Part shown: in pieces, positions 26,732 through 39,816 of the stretch
Numbering within the stretch: position 1 is the first letter of the stretch
Layout of the letters: every line of letters starts with the position of its first letter
Assembly (NCBI GenBank): GCA_947568835.1
Contig: OX387608.1
Coordinates: 15,848,001 to 15,912,000 of the forward strand
DNA from: Protonemura montana
Taxonomy: Eukaryota > Arthropoda > Insecta > Plecoptera > Nemouridae
Direction of reading: 5' to 3'
DNA length: 64,000 nt
Translations under genes and position numbers: made by a program
The notes under the pieces: generated by a model
Databases searched by the model: none
The model's input: only the letters and a program-made list of their open reading frames with translations
Told to the model about the DNA's origin: nothing

Positions 26732-29700
26732 GCCGCTGATGCTGTTATCAACTTCAACTCTTATCTCCTAACGTTAAGCCATAGCTAGCCCGGGCTTTGC
26801 CCAAAGAAATTAAACCAGATTAAGTTCACTCCACTCACTGTGTTTTTTTCTCTCCCTACATCCTGCTTGTGGATCCTGCAAACAAATTTCTTGACGGTCT
26901 TTTAAAGGTTCAATGCCATGGTCGCGGGTGGACACCAACCAACGGTGCTTTAAGGTTTGCCACTTTCTTTCTTGTTCGAATCGTATTCTTGGTCGGTAGA
27001 GGTTCTGCAAATCTGCTCGGAGACGAAGCAGGTCTGCTTTTGCAGCCAGCAACATGAAAATGTGGATTTGGCCGCATGGTTATCACGCGCTTTGTTTTTT
27101 ATCACCGTTTAGACAGTAAGAGAACCTCTGCAGGGCTTGCCAAGACTGGCATTGGAGGACACAGCTTGTCAACTACCCAATAGACCTAACATCACCTTAT
27201 CCTGGTTGGAATAAATTGAAAAAATAAATATTCTGTTACGTGTATTTTTGCACAATATCGAGGTCTAATTGTTGATGCGATAGATTGGCAATTTACAACA
27301 CCAAACTTTTTCCTCATTTTTATAACTGAATATTCATCGTTGTGATTTGATAGCATATTTATGTTTTTAACTCCAGCGAATGTAATGTGCCTGGTTGATT
27401 GGTGTTTGTATGTTCGATGGTTGTTTATTAAAAACTTGGATACACAGAAGTATAAATTCGGTAGACAGTAAATGATAATATATAAAATCAAATAGCAATA
27501 GAAACAGGCATAATTATACCAAATTACAGGCAATTACCAGGAATGCAGCCTGGAATGTGTCCATAGCTGGGTTCGGTAACTGATTCCACTGAAGTAGAAA
27601 CGGCCTGCGGCAGATGTAACTTCTTAGCAAGGTCAGATTTGCCAGTGAACAGAGTTTCTAGACGGACTCAGTGATGCCGCTGGTAAAATATGCTGAAGTA
27701 TTTTATATTAATGTAAGTTCGTTGTGTACAAGCAAGTTGAAGCATTTGAGAATAATTAGATCAAATTACAGTGATCTCCTTAAAAGGGTCTAGGCACGGA
27801 TCAACTCTAAATGAGGGGATGCCTTATATTGCTTGTGATTCTCGATTCGACATTTAAAATACAACCTTGTGGGTTAGTAAAGCTGTTTTGATCTGTCTTG
27901 GACTATACCCATTTATGAAGCTGTCTCCCACTCCACCCTTCTTTTACATTTAGCAATGCTGTGTTGGAATTGAGATACACAAAAAAAGTGTAGGAAAGAG
28001 AAGGATTGGTAAGGCAGCGGTCCTAGGACCTAGCTAGGCCTTGTGTTGGAATTTAGAGAGATGAAAAGATGAAAGAGATGGACCTGCAAGGCTGCGATAC
28101 TCATACATCCTAATTAGTGTGGAGCTTTTAGTTGTATTGTTCATTGGTTTTATATTACAAAATGACAACTTAGTCTACATAACCAACCCTATATATGGTC
28201 TTCAAGCAAGATGTTGACAGTGCCACTATAATGGGCAAATAATAATGATAAATCCTGTAACCTGGGAGCCGATCATGTACTTAGATGCTGCAAAGCGAGG
28301 TTAACTCTCAGGTGTGGTAAACCGATGACTCTGAGGCTATCTCTTTCACGACCTGCCTTAGCACAAACCATAACGCAATCTCGGTCGCCTCATCTTCCAC
28401 TATCACTATTAGCACGGGCCCTTCTGACCACCAACCGGCAGGAAAATAAACAAAAAAAGGACCTATACCTTGTGGAGTACGACGTGTGCTCAGTGGCAAT
28501 TATAGACCCAAGCTCCTTTAATTCTTTGTATTGTAATTTCTTTATTGTTTTAGACACATTTGATTTATCTGGGTACAATGTCACTATGTTAATATTAACA
28601 GTGGTTTTTAATTGAAGTATACTTAAGTAGATTGGGTACATAATATAATACAATACTTCATATTTATTATGTTACCTTATCATACATTTATCTCATTATA
28701 TTATTTATTACAACAATAGTTTAAACTCTTCAACCATTCCAGGCATTTCTATAAGATTATCTGTCGTTTTGATACATTCTGGTATTGTTTTACCTGTAAA
28801 TGAAAACCTTTGTTTTGGTTTCAAATCTCACCTTCTTCAGCAACTATTCATATCCGCTTCTACCAATTTTTATATTTTGTTTGTGCCTTTTACTGTCATG
28901 TAGAATTTGCCAGTGTTATTTTTTATTTTTATATCTCATTGACCATTGTATTTCATGTTCTCATGAGGTACATTAAAGGTCACGTTTGAATTATCTGGAT
29001 TGTTTGCAGTTTATGACTCTACCATTATATCACATACATTTTTTTATACTATCTGTCACATTTTTTTTGGTAGATCTGAGTCTCAGTTAACGTTCTTCAA
29101 CTGGTTCTGCCCACACATTTCTTAATTGGCTGAGTTTTTTCCATTCTGTAACAGTGCTGCTCAGAAAATAATTCCCCCCTATGCCACTTTTGAATCCGTG
29201 GTCATGACATGACTTGACACGTTCGGTTCTGTGTCAATCTTTTGTAAACAATAACCAATTCAAATTGTGTCAAATATTTTGTGGAAAAAGAAGGGGAGGG
29301 AGTTGTAGAGAATCTTTCCTTATTTGTCATCGTTTTTTAGATAATTTATCTTTAACTGGCCCTAAAACCCCTACTTTTTTTCCTTAGAACATACCATGTT
29401 TTATCTTTTCCTAATTTCATCTAACCTACTACATTTAGACCACTGCACTAAACCTGCTATCTGCTCAAAGATCAAAAGCCACTTTTGAATTTAGTACAAA
29501 AGCCCATGAACAGAGACTGTACGACCATTGTTCTCTCATGTGGACATTCTAACGGAAATGTTCCTCTCAAAGCTAGAAATTCCTGCATCTACTTCAATTC
29601 CTACTCCCACGTAGACTAATTGATAGCCCTATCGCAGATTTAGCAAACTCACTTCTAGTGAGAATGCAACCTGCTCTTCTATATCTGCATGTCACGGCAG

Positions 29701-31307
29701 AGTTTTTGATCGTCACAATCTTTCTAACGTGTCAGTCTTTTTACTGCCTCTCTCTCTCTCTTCCCGATTCCATCTTGGAATGTCAAACCAACTAACTACC
29801 AAGCATGACAGCATTATACCAGCCGAAAAGCTGAACAATGCATTCTACCTCCACGACATAGTTGATCCTTGCATGTCCGCACATCAGAGATTCCTATTGC
29901 TTGCAACGGGCTGCACAATCTTTGATAGTGTAAGGCAGTGTGAATCTTTGATAGTGTAAGGCAGAGGCGATGTAGTGTGAAGCGATCGCGTGAAGTGTGA
30001 AGTTAAAAAGACAGAGAGGGCAGTACGTACTTAGACACCGATGGGCTTGGTTGAAGCAGTGGCATCCCCGTTACAGGCCAACTGAGCAAGAAATTAAGGC
30101 ACTTTCTTGAAAAGCAGTTGCCCTCTGTGACCAATATCAAAGTCTAACGTCTACAATATTATATATGCATATATATAATTATTCTGTGCCCAATTAATAA
30201 AGTGATTTCAACATCTGCGGAGTTACTTGGAGTACGGATTTTCCCCTTCAATATTTCCTTTACAAATCGGTACACACACTCGACCTGACAGTCTTTGATA
30301 GCAGCAAAATAAGCTATCTAAAATCAGGTAACACGAAACTCCGTGTTTACCAAGGACAATGACAACTTTTTTCTATAGATTTGGTTCTCCACCCAGACCC
30401 AAAATTCCCTTGACCCTAAGCACGTTGGAGCCGGAAACTTATTTTCACTCTACTCCGTTGAGTCCGATTGCCACAAATGATAAAGTACTGGTTTATGAAT
30501 TGCAGGAAGTCTTGAATTTCAACTGGATCGTACAGGAACTTGGTTTGATTGAAACGCCAGCGTTTACTCTTCACACGTCCATTTATTGTCTCGAAAATTG
30601 GTTGAGGCAACTGCCGTACATTTGACACTTGTCCTGCCTAGCGATGGACCCTTGGTTTGGTGGTTTTATTGCCGCTGCTTATCGGAGATCCACCGTTTTC
30701 CAATGTTTGCAATCTGAAAGCAAAGAATTCTGTATCAGTAAACAATGGAAGCCATGAATGGTGTTTAACTGGTTTTTTTAGTTTTTTAAAATTAAATTTT
30801 TGTGTGAACTGGGAAGCTCGAAAGAAGCCTTGAAAGAGAGTGCGACCATAAATCGCTGAAATTTGTAATAAATTGTGAAAAGCACCTCCATCGATGCAAA
30901 GAAAGAATAGTGACTTCAACAAAGCTAGTCACATTACTTTGAGTCAGATGCTGCGTTTTCTTTGCAAAACTTCTGATTGAAACGTGGGTAAATCTTTCAT
31001 AGAGCTCTTAGATGATCAACAAATTTTTTTTTCAAGCAGTTTAAGGTATTAGCCTTATTTTATGGCACTAGGTGCTAGGGGTACAAAAATGTCCCGAATA
31101 GCTCTTATGGGGTAACATTTTCTAAGCACCTACGCCAAAAACACATTCATTTTGTCATTTTTGCTCACACGGGGATTTTCCAGGTACACCATGGCTTTCT
31201 GGAAACAATGCTGGATAAGAACTACCCGGCTTGTGTTGGCTGAATAATACTTCGCCCTTACCTTTCATTTTGTTTCGTTTGGGACGCTTTGAGCGCCCAA
31301 TCGGTTG
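26732..31307. other. Intergenic interval between convergent NACA and KTI12
   Basis: AT-rich, with no gene recognised. At about 28720-28900 the minus strand reads FSFTGKTIPECIKTTDNLIE and MPGMVEEFKLLL, a degenerate third relative of the LINE C-terminus at 22461-22985. The sequence 29920-29960 duplicates 'GTGTGAATCTTTGATAGTGTAAGGCAG' in short form. The open frames at 28325, 29729 and 30359 resemble nothing known to me. Confidence 0.45.
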
Positions 31308-33227
31308 CTAGGTTACGCCCAGACTGGCGTTGAGGAACTGCGTAAAGAGCTGCGCCGTGTGCGTCGTGGCAGGGTGGGCGGTAGCGTACGCCAAGTACTG
31401 GCGGCGCAGACGCGCCAAAGCCGCAGGCGTCGCGGTGGCAACTAGCGTAGTTTCCCCGCGCAGCACCGACTGCACAAATATCAAAGTTCCATCAAGCACC
31501 GAAACGTAGGGCAGTTCTTGCAAGCTTGGAGTAGCTTGGCCAACATTCTAAGCAGGAACGCCGTGATTTTGTTGCAAGGTTGGCACTTACCGAGATGACG
31601 TCTTGAGTGACGCGATCGAGGTCGTAGAGGAAGTTTGAGGCCTGCACCGGAGTCTGAAAGCAAACCAGTAAAACCAAGCAGTGTAGCCAACCAAAAAGAC
31701 GGCTGGAGCAAGAATAAATCGTCAGTGTTATCAGTCCAAGAGAGCCATGCCAAGCAATTCCATAAAACAACACAAACCATCCAATCAAAGTTTAGACGCA
31801 CTATTAAAAAATTGTTATTATACAAAGGTTTTTATAATATTGACGAATTTTATGAACGAGACATGAATGATTGGACAAAGATGTGACTTTTGTTACTTTA
31901 GTATTTCACATGACTATCTTAGTATTTGAACATTATGCTTTGACTTAGTTTTTTGCAATTTATTTTTAATTTTGACGAGTCCAAATCCTTTTACTCTTTG
32001 AATGTAAGCCCTGTGATTATGGAGAAATAAAGATACAATACAAAAATCAGTGGAATGACAAGTTGTTGCTGTAACAAATTAGTTTTGTGTCTAGGAATGC
32101 AAAAAATGTCTGTCCACAATAAAGTTTTCCTTTTTTCCTCAATATGACAGCTAACTTGGGTGGATTCAAACACCTTTGCAAGTAAAAACCAGAATGCAAA
32201 AAGCAGTGAATGTTGGCAGCCTCTTTCATCACTAAACTCTCTAATTTGTCTTACATTCTGTGTTGACTTATTTGGGGTCGGTGCTTCTGCGGCGAGGGCG
32301 GCTGCAATTTTGGCCAACGGCAGCTCGTCGTCGGGCAGCGTTGAGAAAAGGGGCATGTCCCAACGACAGCGTCCGTCTGGAGCCTCGAATCGGGTTGTCA
32401 AAGCGTCAAACACCTGCAAGTATGCACTTGTCACTGACGCCTGAACTCACATTGGCTCGAATTAACATTGTATTGCTGTGAATTCAGCTTCAGTGTACGT
32501 CGGAAAGATGACCATTAACAGTGAATTTCAGGAGCTTCCAGTTATAGGCTGCTACGCGATTGTACCTGAGCAGATCCACACTACGGAAAACTGCTCGTTT
32601 ACTAACCTGTCGCGTGTATCCACAAGTGTTAACCTCGTTTCGTTCCCAGGCCTGCTGCTCGGAAATCTCGCAGTGGACCGTGCATTGTGGGGTCTTGCTT
32701 AGCTTGGTCATACAGTACAGTTCATAGCGGTACCCTAACAAATAACAATACAGAAGAAATGAGGTAGGTAGGTAGGTGCTTGGAATAACATGTAACCCAA
32801 CAATAGACCTATCCCAGCAACTCAAGCTCCTATCACTACCACTGGAAAGTTATTGAAAGTAAAATAAGCACAAAAAAGGTTCAAACCTTTGATGTAGTTG
32901 GCAGCGTCAACAATTACTATGTCTTTGCGGTTGATCAATCTGCAACAAATAATAATTGACACCAAGATGCTAATAGATTTCACAATGAAAATAAAAATTG
33001 TCACAGCATTCTCACCGATTAGCTTCGGCTTTTAATAATGCACGAGTCTGCTTTTCCTTAGTTGAGTCAAGAAACAGTTTGTTCTTATCGATACCAGCTT
33101 CGATGATAGTTGCATTTTCGCTGACCACATGCACTTGATCCCCTCGTTCCTCGAAGAATTGTCTGAGCTCCTTGGTTCGTGTTGATTTTCCACTGCAAGG
33201 TATTCCTGTTAACAGGATTACAGGCAT
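31308..33227 (-). CDS. KTI12: KTI12 homolog, Elongator-associated P-loop protein (6 exons)
   Basis: Minus-strand exons 33227-33016, 32939-32887, 32734-32607, 32413-32255, 31653-31591 and 31469-31308 join in frame to 258 residues. KTI12 is a P-loop ATPase that binds tRNA and supports Elongator in modifying wobble uridine. The P-loop is GIPCSGKST at residues 8-16. Family blocks follow: DIVIVDAANYIKG, YRYELYCMTKLSKTPQC, AWERN, VFDALTTRFEAPDGRCRWD, PLF, FLYDLDRVTQDVIS and the C-terminal LARLRRQYLAYATAHP. The protein is shorter than human (354) because the central low-complexity insert is absent. The donor of exon 2 (GTTTGA) is weak but is the only one that keeps the frame. It converges with NACA. 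Confidence 0.93.
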
Positions 33228-33309
33228 TTTGATTTAATCTTGACCGTTGCTAGCTTAATTTGGTAACTACATTTAAATGTAAAATATAGGTTAGGTAATC
33301 AAGTAGGAA

Positions 33310-34165
33310 CCCAAGAACGACGTGGTCTCAACCAGACCCCAACCAGCGGCATATTCAGATTGAAAATGGCGGATATTATATTACCCTTAAAGAGGCTACA
33401 ATCAAGAATTCTATGAATAGTTGAACATGCTAAACAGATTTTAAAAATCAACTGTATTTACCAAAATAAAATCGTGTCAAATTAAAGAAATCTTGGAAAA
33501 TGATAAAAACATAAAAGGTATTTTGAGGTAGAAGGAAATTTTGTGCGCGAATTTCGTAAATGGGTTCAAAAGCATCCAACACCCAACAAAGACACAATTT
33601 CTTGCTACCTTGAGTTACAAAACCGGCTGTAACTACCAAACGAAAACCCGGCGCAACTCAAAAATCTTAGAAAATGATATTACTTTACAGAGGTACCTTC
33701 AGGTGAAAGGAAAATTTGGACCGAATTTTCTGAAGGGGTTAAACGGCATCAAATACCCAACATCAATACGATTTCTTGGGTTATCCACTGCTGTCGCCTG
33801 TATGTATGCAACCCACATTACATGCAAGTACACAGAATTGCGTTGCGTCACGGCGTTGTCACTGCCCGTTTGATTCTACCGTCCCTTGCACCAGAACAGC
33901 TGTTTTAGATGTACCGTTACGTGAGGAGAGGAAAAGTCTTGGACCTACTGCAGACGAAAATAATTTCACATATTTTTATCTTTTGTTTGTTTTTTTAAAT
34001 AATTGTACTAGTTATCAATGAAATCACTAATCATGCTTAATTACAAAGTTTACAAACCTTCAAATACCTTGAGGTAAAAGGAAAATTTGGGCCGGATTTT
34101 CTGAAGGGGTTAAACGGAATCCATTATCAAACAAAAAGAAGAGTGTTTGGATACAAAACCGGCTG
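33310..34165 (+). repeat. Dispersed repeat family C, copy 1
   Basis: It begins near CCAGACCCCAACCAGCGGCA, then TATTCAGATTGAAAATGGCG. About 165-bp subunits recur inside it, each with CTGTAACTACCAAACGAAAA then CCCGGCGCAACTCAAAAATC and AATTTTCTGAAGGGGTTAAA. The same blocks recur at 43130-44850 (inverted) and 62940-64000 (same orientation). No coding region is recognised. Confidence 0.75.
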
Positions 34166-34900
34166 TGATCTCACGAGGACCGGTGTTTCCAACACGTCAA
34201 ACCGTTCGATAGTCACCCATCCCATACCTGACCCAGCGCAGTGTTGCTTAACTTGCATCCCTCCAACCTCTCTCCCGAACAGAACTGGTCATGTATATGA
34301 TGGTCACCCATCCAATATCTGACCCAGCGCAGTGTTGCTTAACTTTCATCCCTCCAACCTCTCTCCCGAACAGAACTGGTCATGTGTATGATGGTCACCC
34401 ATCCAATACCGGACCCAGCGCAGTGTTGCTTAACTTTCATCCCTCCAACCTCTCTCCCGAACAGAACTGGTCATGTGTATGATGGTCACCCATCTAATAC
34501 TTGACCTAGCGCAGTGTTTCTTAACTTTCATCCCTCCAACCTCTCTCCCAAACAGAACTGGTCATGTGTATGATGGTCACCCATTCAATACCTGACCCAG
34601 CGCAGTGTTGCTTAACTTTCATCCCTCCAACCTCTCTCCCGAACAGAACTGGTCATGTGTATGATGGTCACCCATCTAATACTTGACCTAGCGCAGTGTT
34701 TCTTAACTTTCATCCCTCCAACCTCTCTCCCAAACAGAACTGGTCATGTGTATGATGGTCACCCATTCAATACCTGACCCAGCGCAGTGTTGCTTAACTT
34801 TCATCCCTCCAACCTCTCTCCCGAACAGAACTGGTCATGTGTATGATGGTCACCCATCCAATACCTGACCCAGTGCAGTGTTGCTTAACTTCGGTGATCC
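34166..34900 (-). repeat. Tandem array of eight 91-bp 5S-like SINE head units
   Basis: The landmark GTGTTGCTTAAC (or its GTGTTTCTTAAC variant) occurs at 34241, 34332, 34423, 34514, 34605, 34696, 34787 and 34878, exactly 91 bases apart each time. Read on the minus strand each unit runs AAGTTAAGCAACACTGCGCT, GGTATTGGATGGGTGACCAT and CAGTTCTGTTCGGGAGAGAG. It thus contains the 5S A-box-like and C-box-like elements. Variants alternate (TTGACCTAGCGCAGTGTTTC in units 4 and 6), suggesting a 182-bp higher-order step. The SINE body is absent. The SINE 5' end (ACCGGTGTTTCCAACACG) is at 34178. Confidence 0.95.
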
Positions 34901-36742
34901 CAGTGAAGGGCCCTCTTAACTGATACTAACTGATAATGAAACGATTTTAATCTGCAGAATTTGACATTTTAGCCCCCTCTCCCCTCCCTCCAATAATTGA
35001 GTGATATTATTAGTTTGAACAGCTGTTCAGCCACTGGACCAACTTGTCTCTAATAGAACTGTTGCAGTTCTTAATTCACCAAAGCGATCTTCAGGAAAAC
35101 ACCGTGCATTGTTTAATTATTGACGCTTTTTGCCGCAGATAACAAATCGTCATATTCTCCCCCTGGTGGTGCAATTAGGTAAGCAATTAGCAACTTATGC
35201 AATTAATTGATTGAGTATTGGTGTTTTACGACGCAAGTTATTACAACAGGGTGTGAATGGCGGGTCTTGGCTTGGGTGAATGAAAGACGACAGCCAAGAC
35301 GCTAGCATGACCTTCGGGTCATAGCTCGGACTGATGATTAGTGATATTATGGGGGGAAACCTGAGCTAACAAACTAGGAACTGTCAAGATTTGCTGGAGA
35401 CTAACGGGTCTATAGAGCAACATTTGATACAAAATTGCGGCACCCAAAAAAAAACCCTGCGAAGTTCCCTAGTTACGTCCGAGTACTGTCTCGATGGAAT
35501 GTGTATGAAGAGAATCATAACATGACAGTATTTTCTCCCTCGCACACCGCAGCTGGGGCTAGGCTCTGTCTCTGTCTAGCCCGTGGGACGGAAGGAAAAC
35601 ACTTCTGTCATTTGCCTTCACTTTTTAGACAATATCTAGACGTATACGTTATGCATTGCTAGATCCCTTATACCGTGCAAATATAGTGTTCATGCCGATG
35701 ACAATTCGCCGAGTTAAATTACTGCACTAAAAGTTATTAATAATAAGTAATAATTGTACAATTACATGAATGTGCTGCCACTAAAACTGAGCATCGAAGC
35801 ATTTGACAACTGAAATTCTAAAATGACATGTACATCTCAGACAATGTTTTCTCCCCCCGGCAATGTAAGTATATGCAGATCAAACAGTGTCTAGCATTTT
35901 TTCAGTGCCCAAGCTTTTAGAAGGTAATATCTGTGGTAATATTAAAATTAATCATTTATTTAAAACAAGATGCCCGGCCCCAGAGAGAACACAAAATTAT
36001 TCCAGAAATTGAATTCAATCTGTTCACATTCCTGGGCAATAGTCGTGGATATTAAAGTACTTTAGGTTATTATTCAACGATTTTATTGCGTACGACAAAT
36101 GCTGATTGCCTTGAATTCGCTGGATGGTTTCAAAGTACTACGGCTAATTGCTTGGGAGTAGGGGAGGTAGTCCCCATCCCTCCTCAGCGCACCGTGCACA
36201 AGCCACAGCGCAGGTCATTCTACCGAACTTTGGCGAGCATTGCAGACGTGAGCCTCGAGACAGCCCGGATTTGGCCAGCACTGATCGGCAGCGAATTTGC
36301 AGAGAAATAGCTCAAGAAGATTACCGATGGCGAATTAAACCGTGAGTAATGAAACATATTACTAACTATATGTAGGAAGCAGACCTGGGCGAGACATTTT
36401 GCGAGTGCAACGACTTGCTACCCGAATACACGTTTATCTGCAAATTTAACTGTATTCTTCAGCGTCAACTAGACCATGCTTTCATATGAAAAAGTATTGC
36501 AATTTGATTCAATATTTTGATACTAGACCAACGATGGCAAGGTTTTAAACTAGGTAGTGTCTTTTAACGTTATTACCACTCTATAGGGTTGGAATGTCAT
36601 CGACCCATGAGGTGCAGACCGATGCTAGCAGCTACAGATTGTGCGATATTACATTTTGAAGTGAAATTAAAAGTAGACAAAGTATATCAGAATCGCATGC
36701 AAGCTTCGTGCAGAATCTGTTGGTGAATATTGGTAACACACC
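34901..36742. other. Interval with a second SINE type, otherwise no recognised feature
   Basis: At about 35205-35350 (minus strand) a SINE-like copy ends in TTGCGTCGTAAAACACCAAT plus ACTCAATCAAT. Its 3' tail closely matches the 5S-SINE tail (TGCGTCGTTAAACACCA), but its body is different. The rest is AT-rich without a gene I can support. Confidence 0.4.
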
Positions 36743-36880
36743 ATGGCCTCAAAGTTTGCGACTATGCGTAGAGGGCAGTTGGTGACCGGCAAGGTCAAGC
36801 TAGCTGCTAGCCTCGTACGGAACGTGGCAGCCCAGAAATTGACGGGTAACTTCTGTCCACCAATGACATTCCGCAAGTGA
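36743..36880 (+). CDS. Small ORF of 45 codons, unrecognised
   Basis: ATG in a strong context (acaccATGG) opens 45 residues starting MASKFATMRRGQLVTGK and ending FCPPMTFRK. The product is basic and amphipathic (nine Lys/Arg, one acidic residue none visible), like a mitochondrial presequence or a small mitochondrial protein, but I recognise no family. It could be a chance ORF or one exon of a gene. Confidence 0.2.
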   Translation: MASKFATMRRGQLVTGKVKLAASLVRNVAAQKLTGNFCPPMTFRK

Positions 36881-38161
36881 TGTATAAGTTATTTGGTAAT
36901 TACTTTCCCTATTTGGTCACCGCTACAAGCAGAGGGAGTCTTGCGAATGTTTGCGCCGATTTGGCTTCATCTTATAGTTTGGTTTGGTACTCAACCCATC
37001 TCAAGTTTCGCCCACACATCTGTGTTGCTATCTCAACATCATTATATAACCCACCGATATTTGTGTGTCGCGAAAATGTTTGACTATGACTTCGACTTTT
37101 GAAAATTACTTTTGACTTGGGAGAGGACACATGTCAACTTCCTTCTCTGTTTCGTGGCAATGGAGGCGGACGCGCCCGAAATACCTCCGATCAAAATCGA
37201 AAAAATGTGCGTTACATTTCCTCGAATCGCGATCAGCGCCGTCCTGTAAGTTTTACATTTGGTTTCACTTTGATTTTGCTAATAAATTAACAATCCGTAT
37301 ACTTAAGTTTCGTCTCGTTCTACGAAATTAGTTTCGCCGGCTTGGTCTGTCTGGAGGTCAGGCCAGAATACAAAGGTCGAATTATTACCCTAGTTGCTTA
37401 GTTATTTAAAACATTCCAGCGGGTGGTACATAGGAAAATTGACGATAACGAATATTTTTGATAATAATCTCCGCTTATCTCATAATTTCTTTCATCGGCC
37501 TTTCATTTCATCGAATTTATTGATAATTTTCTCTTCTCAAATAAATGTCGGTCGCCATTTGCCTGCATTGTTCTACCATGGGTTAAACGGCACGTGCCGC
37601 CTGTGACCTTCATTAGGCCGGGCACACAGACAAATGACCGTTAGCCGCCATATTGTGCTGGGAAACAGTCCGGTGGATACCTGCTCGACCAGGGTGATTA
37701 GAAAACTTGATTTATTGAGGTATGAGTGGTCATATTATGACAAAACCCAACTTCATGTACATGACTTAAAATGCTCTACTATGATATCAGTAAAGAGGTA
37801 CAGACCAATTATTTAACCGAATACTTTGCTGGTAAGGTTTCAACATTGCACAACAATGCTCGGCGAGAGTTTTAAAATAGCCATTAGTGTGATTGTGATT
37901 TCATTGGAATACATATGAAAACAAATATTTGTAAGCTCAAATTCTGTTTAATTTTGTTATTACTCACGTTTTAACGGTCGCATCTTGTCTCGCTGATACT
38001 GCATATAAATGAACTAGATGGCATGAAAATCATCAGCTGTTTTGCTTTCCAAAACTCTAAGATATTTCCTATTCCCCAATATGTTTCGCGCGCTATTTAT
38101 AAGATCGTTATGGACCAGAAACAAACCCGCGTGGATGTCAATGAAAGTCTTGCAATTATAC
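36881..38161. other. Interval with one candidate first exon
   Basis: At 37160 an ATG (gtggcaATGG) opens MEADAPEIPPIKIEKMCV and reaches a donor-like CCT|GTAAGT at 37245/37246. I could not find a downstream exon in matching phase, so this is only a candidate. The remainder is AT-rich with nothing recognised. Confidence 0.2.
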
Positions 38162-38178
38162 ATCAAAGCATGTCAATC

Positions 38179-38719
38179 GAACGGTTTGGCGTGTTGGAAA
38201 CACCGGTTCTCGTTAGATCACTGAAGTTAAGCAACACTGTGCTGGGTCAGGTATTGGTTGGGTGACCATCATACACATGACATGACCTGTTCTGTTCGGG
38301 AGAGAGGTTGGAGGGATGAAAGTTAAGCAACACTGCGCTGAGTCGACAAGTATTGGATGGGTGACCATCATACACACGACCAGTTTCGTTCGGGAGAGAG
38401 GTTGGAGGGATGAAAGTTAGTACAGCAACTTCACTCGCCTTGCTTATCAACCTCTCGACAGCATGGATTTATGGAGGAATCCTGCTGTTCGAGTTGTACC
38501 GTCCTTCGGAAGGGACGTTAAGCCGGTGGTCCCCTTATTGCTCTTCGACCTCTTGGTGCTACGTGCCGGCACCGGGTTTCCCCTCCTCCCTTCTAGGCTA
38601 AGTTAGGTTCATCATCATTTATCATCATCATCCACTCATTCACCGACGCCATTAGACCAGTGCCGCATGGCCAGATGTCAAAACAGTGCGTCGTTAAACA
38701 CCACAAATAGTAATAAATA
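38179..38719 (+). mobile_element. Complete 5S-SINE with two head units and target-site duplications
   Basis: The copy is flanked by the 17-bp direct repeat ATCAAAGCATGTCAATC at 38162-38178 and 38720-38736. Two head units (GAAGTTAAGCAACACTGTGC and GAAAGTTAAGCAACACTGCG) lie about 91 bases apart. They are followed by the body (AAGGGACGTTAAGCCGGTGG) and the tail (GTGCGTCGTTAAACACCACA then AATAGTAATAAATA). Intact duplications around a two-headed copy indicate that it inserted as a two-headed unit. Confidence 0.92.
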
Positions 38720-38736
38720 ATCAAAGCATGTCAATC

Positions 38737-39816
38737 CTGCATTTATTCCTGATTTCCCGATCATTGCAGAAGAGCACATGCCAAGTTTTGAAAAGAATGC
38801 CCAAGATGGATGGCATCATCATCATCAACTCGCTGCATCCCGGCCCGATGCAACCCGATGCATCCCGATGCATCCCGGTCGAGTCAAGCGGTTACAACGG
38901 TTCTCCGAGCAAGGAAAGTAATCCAATCGTGGAAACTACCAGCTACACATTGCTGCAGTCAAGTTAAGTAAAGGGCAGGTCGAGGGATTGGCGCTACGGG
39001 GAACACACTTTCTTTCAGCTTGTAATTGTATTTCATGTTTGTATTTTGTTTCTTGCATTTTGTCTTTGTGTCCCGTTACAGCAAGCGTGAAGAGGTCAGG
39101 CAGGATCCCATTTTTAGCTGACGACATTGAGAGTCCGAATACTCTGCTGTCTGTCATACAAAAGTAGCCCGCTAGATGGCACTCAGGATGTATTTTAGCT
39201 CAAACACAGAGTTGAATAACTCTTGCAAATGTTCACCGAACTGTTGGCTGAACGTAGGATGTGCTTACCACTGATCAATTCACCGCCAGTAGGCGCATTG
39301 ACCCTTGGGGTTTCAATGCGTCTCTGCACGCTGGGGTGTCTCTTGTCTTTCCAGTTTATCTAGCATCAGTTCCGTGGTCTGGCAGAGACGACTTCGACAA
39401 CCCCAACCCCGTAGTTCGGCCCCATCTTAGCTAGAAACAAGTTAGATCACTGGAATCAACCCCCGCTTAGTCAACGCCCTGCCATCTCATCCCCCTGCCC
39501 CGTTGCGTTCCCCGGCTCTTCATTGTACATCGGTACCTGTTAATATCCCCACACTCTGAAAGAACTACAGGAGCAAGCAGACGTTGCTTAACATTAACAC
39601 AAGAATGCAGAATATCAGCAAGGGTCTGATCTGCAATGAAGGCCAGCTTAGTCTCGGCCCTCACTTCTTGTTTCACAGCCATCTCTTGCGCGTTGTCAGC
39701 ATTTTTCAACAAAAGTTGAAAAAAGTTGAAAAAATACCAATTTAGGAACAGCTGTTTGCGTCCCAGCGATATTTGACAGGTTCAACCTCTTCTAAATAAG
39801 CTAAGACACTTGATTT
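38737..39816. other. Interval with a candidate exon, no recognised gene
   Basis: An acceptor-like site (cgatcattgcag) ends at 38767. The next 196 bases are open in two frames to TAA, one reading EHMPSFEKNAQDGWHHHHQL. No upstream partner exon was found. Around 39467-39712 the minus strand is open for 81 codons without recognisable homology. Confidence 0.2.

Noticed and set aside
34166-34900. A cluster of functional 5S rRNA genes
   Set aside because: Units lack the 5S 5' and 3' ends that pair in helix I, contain SINE-specific sequence, and the same units occur in SINEs with target-site duplications.
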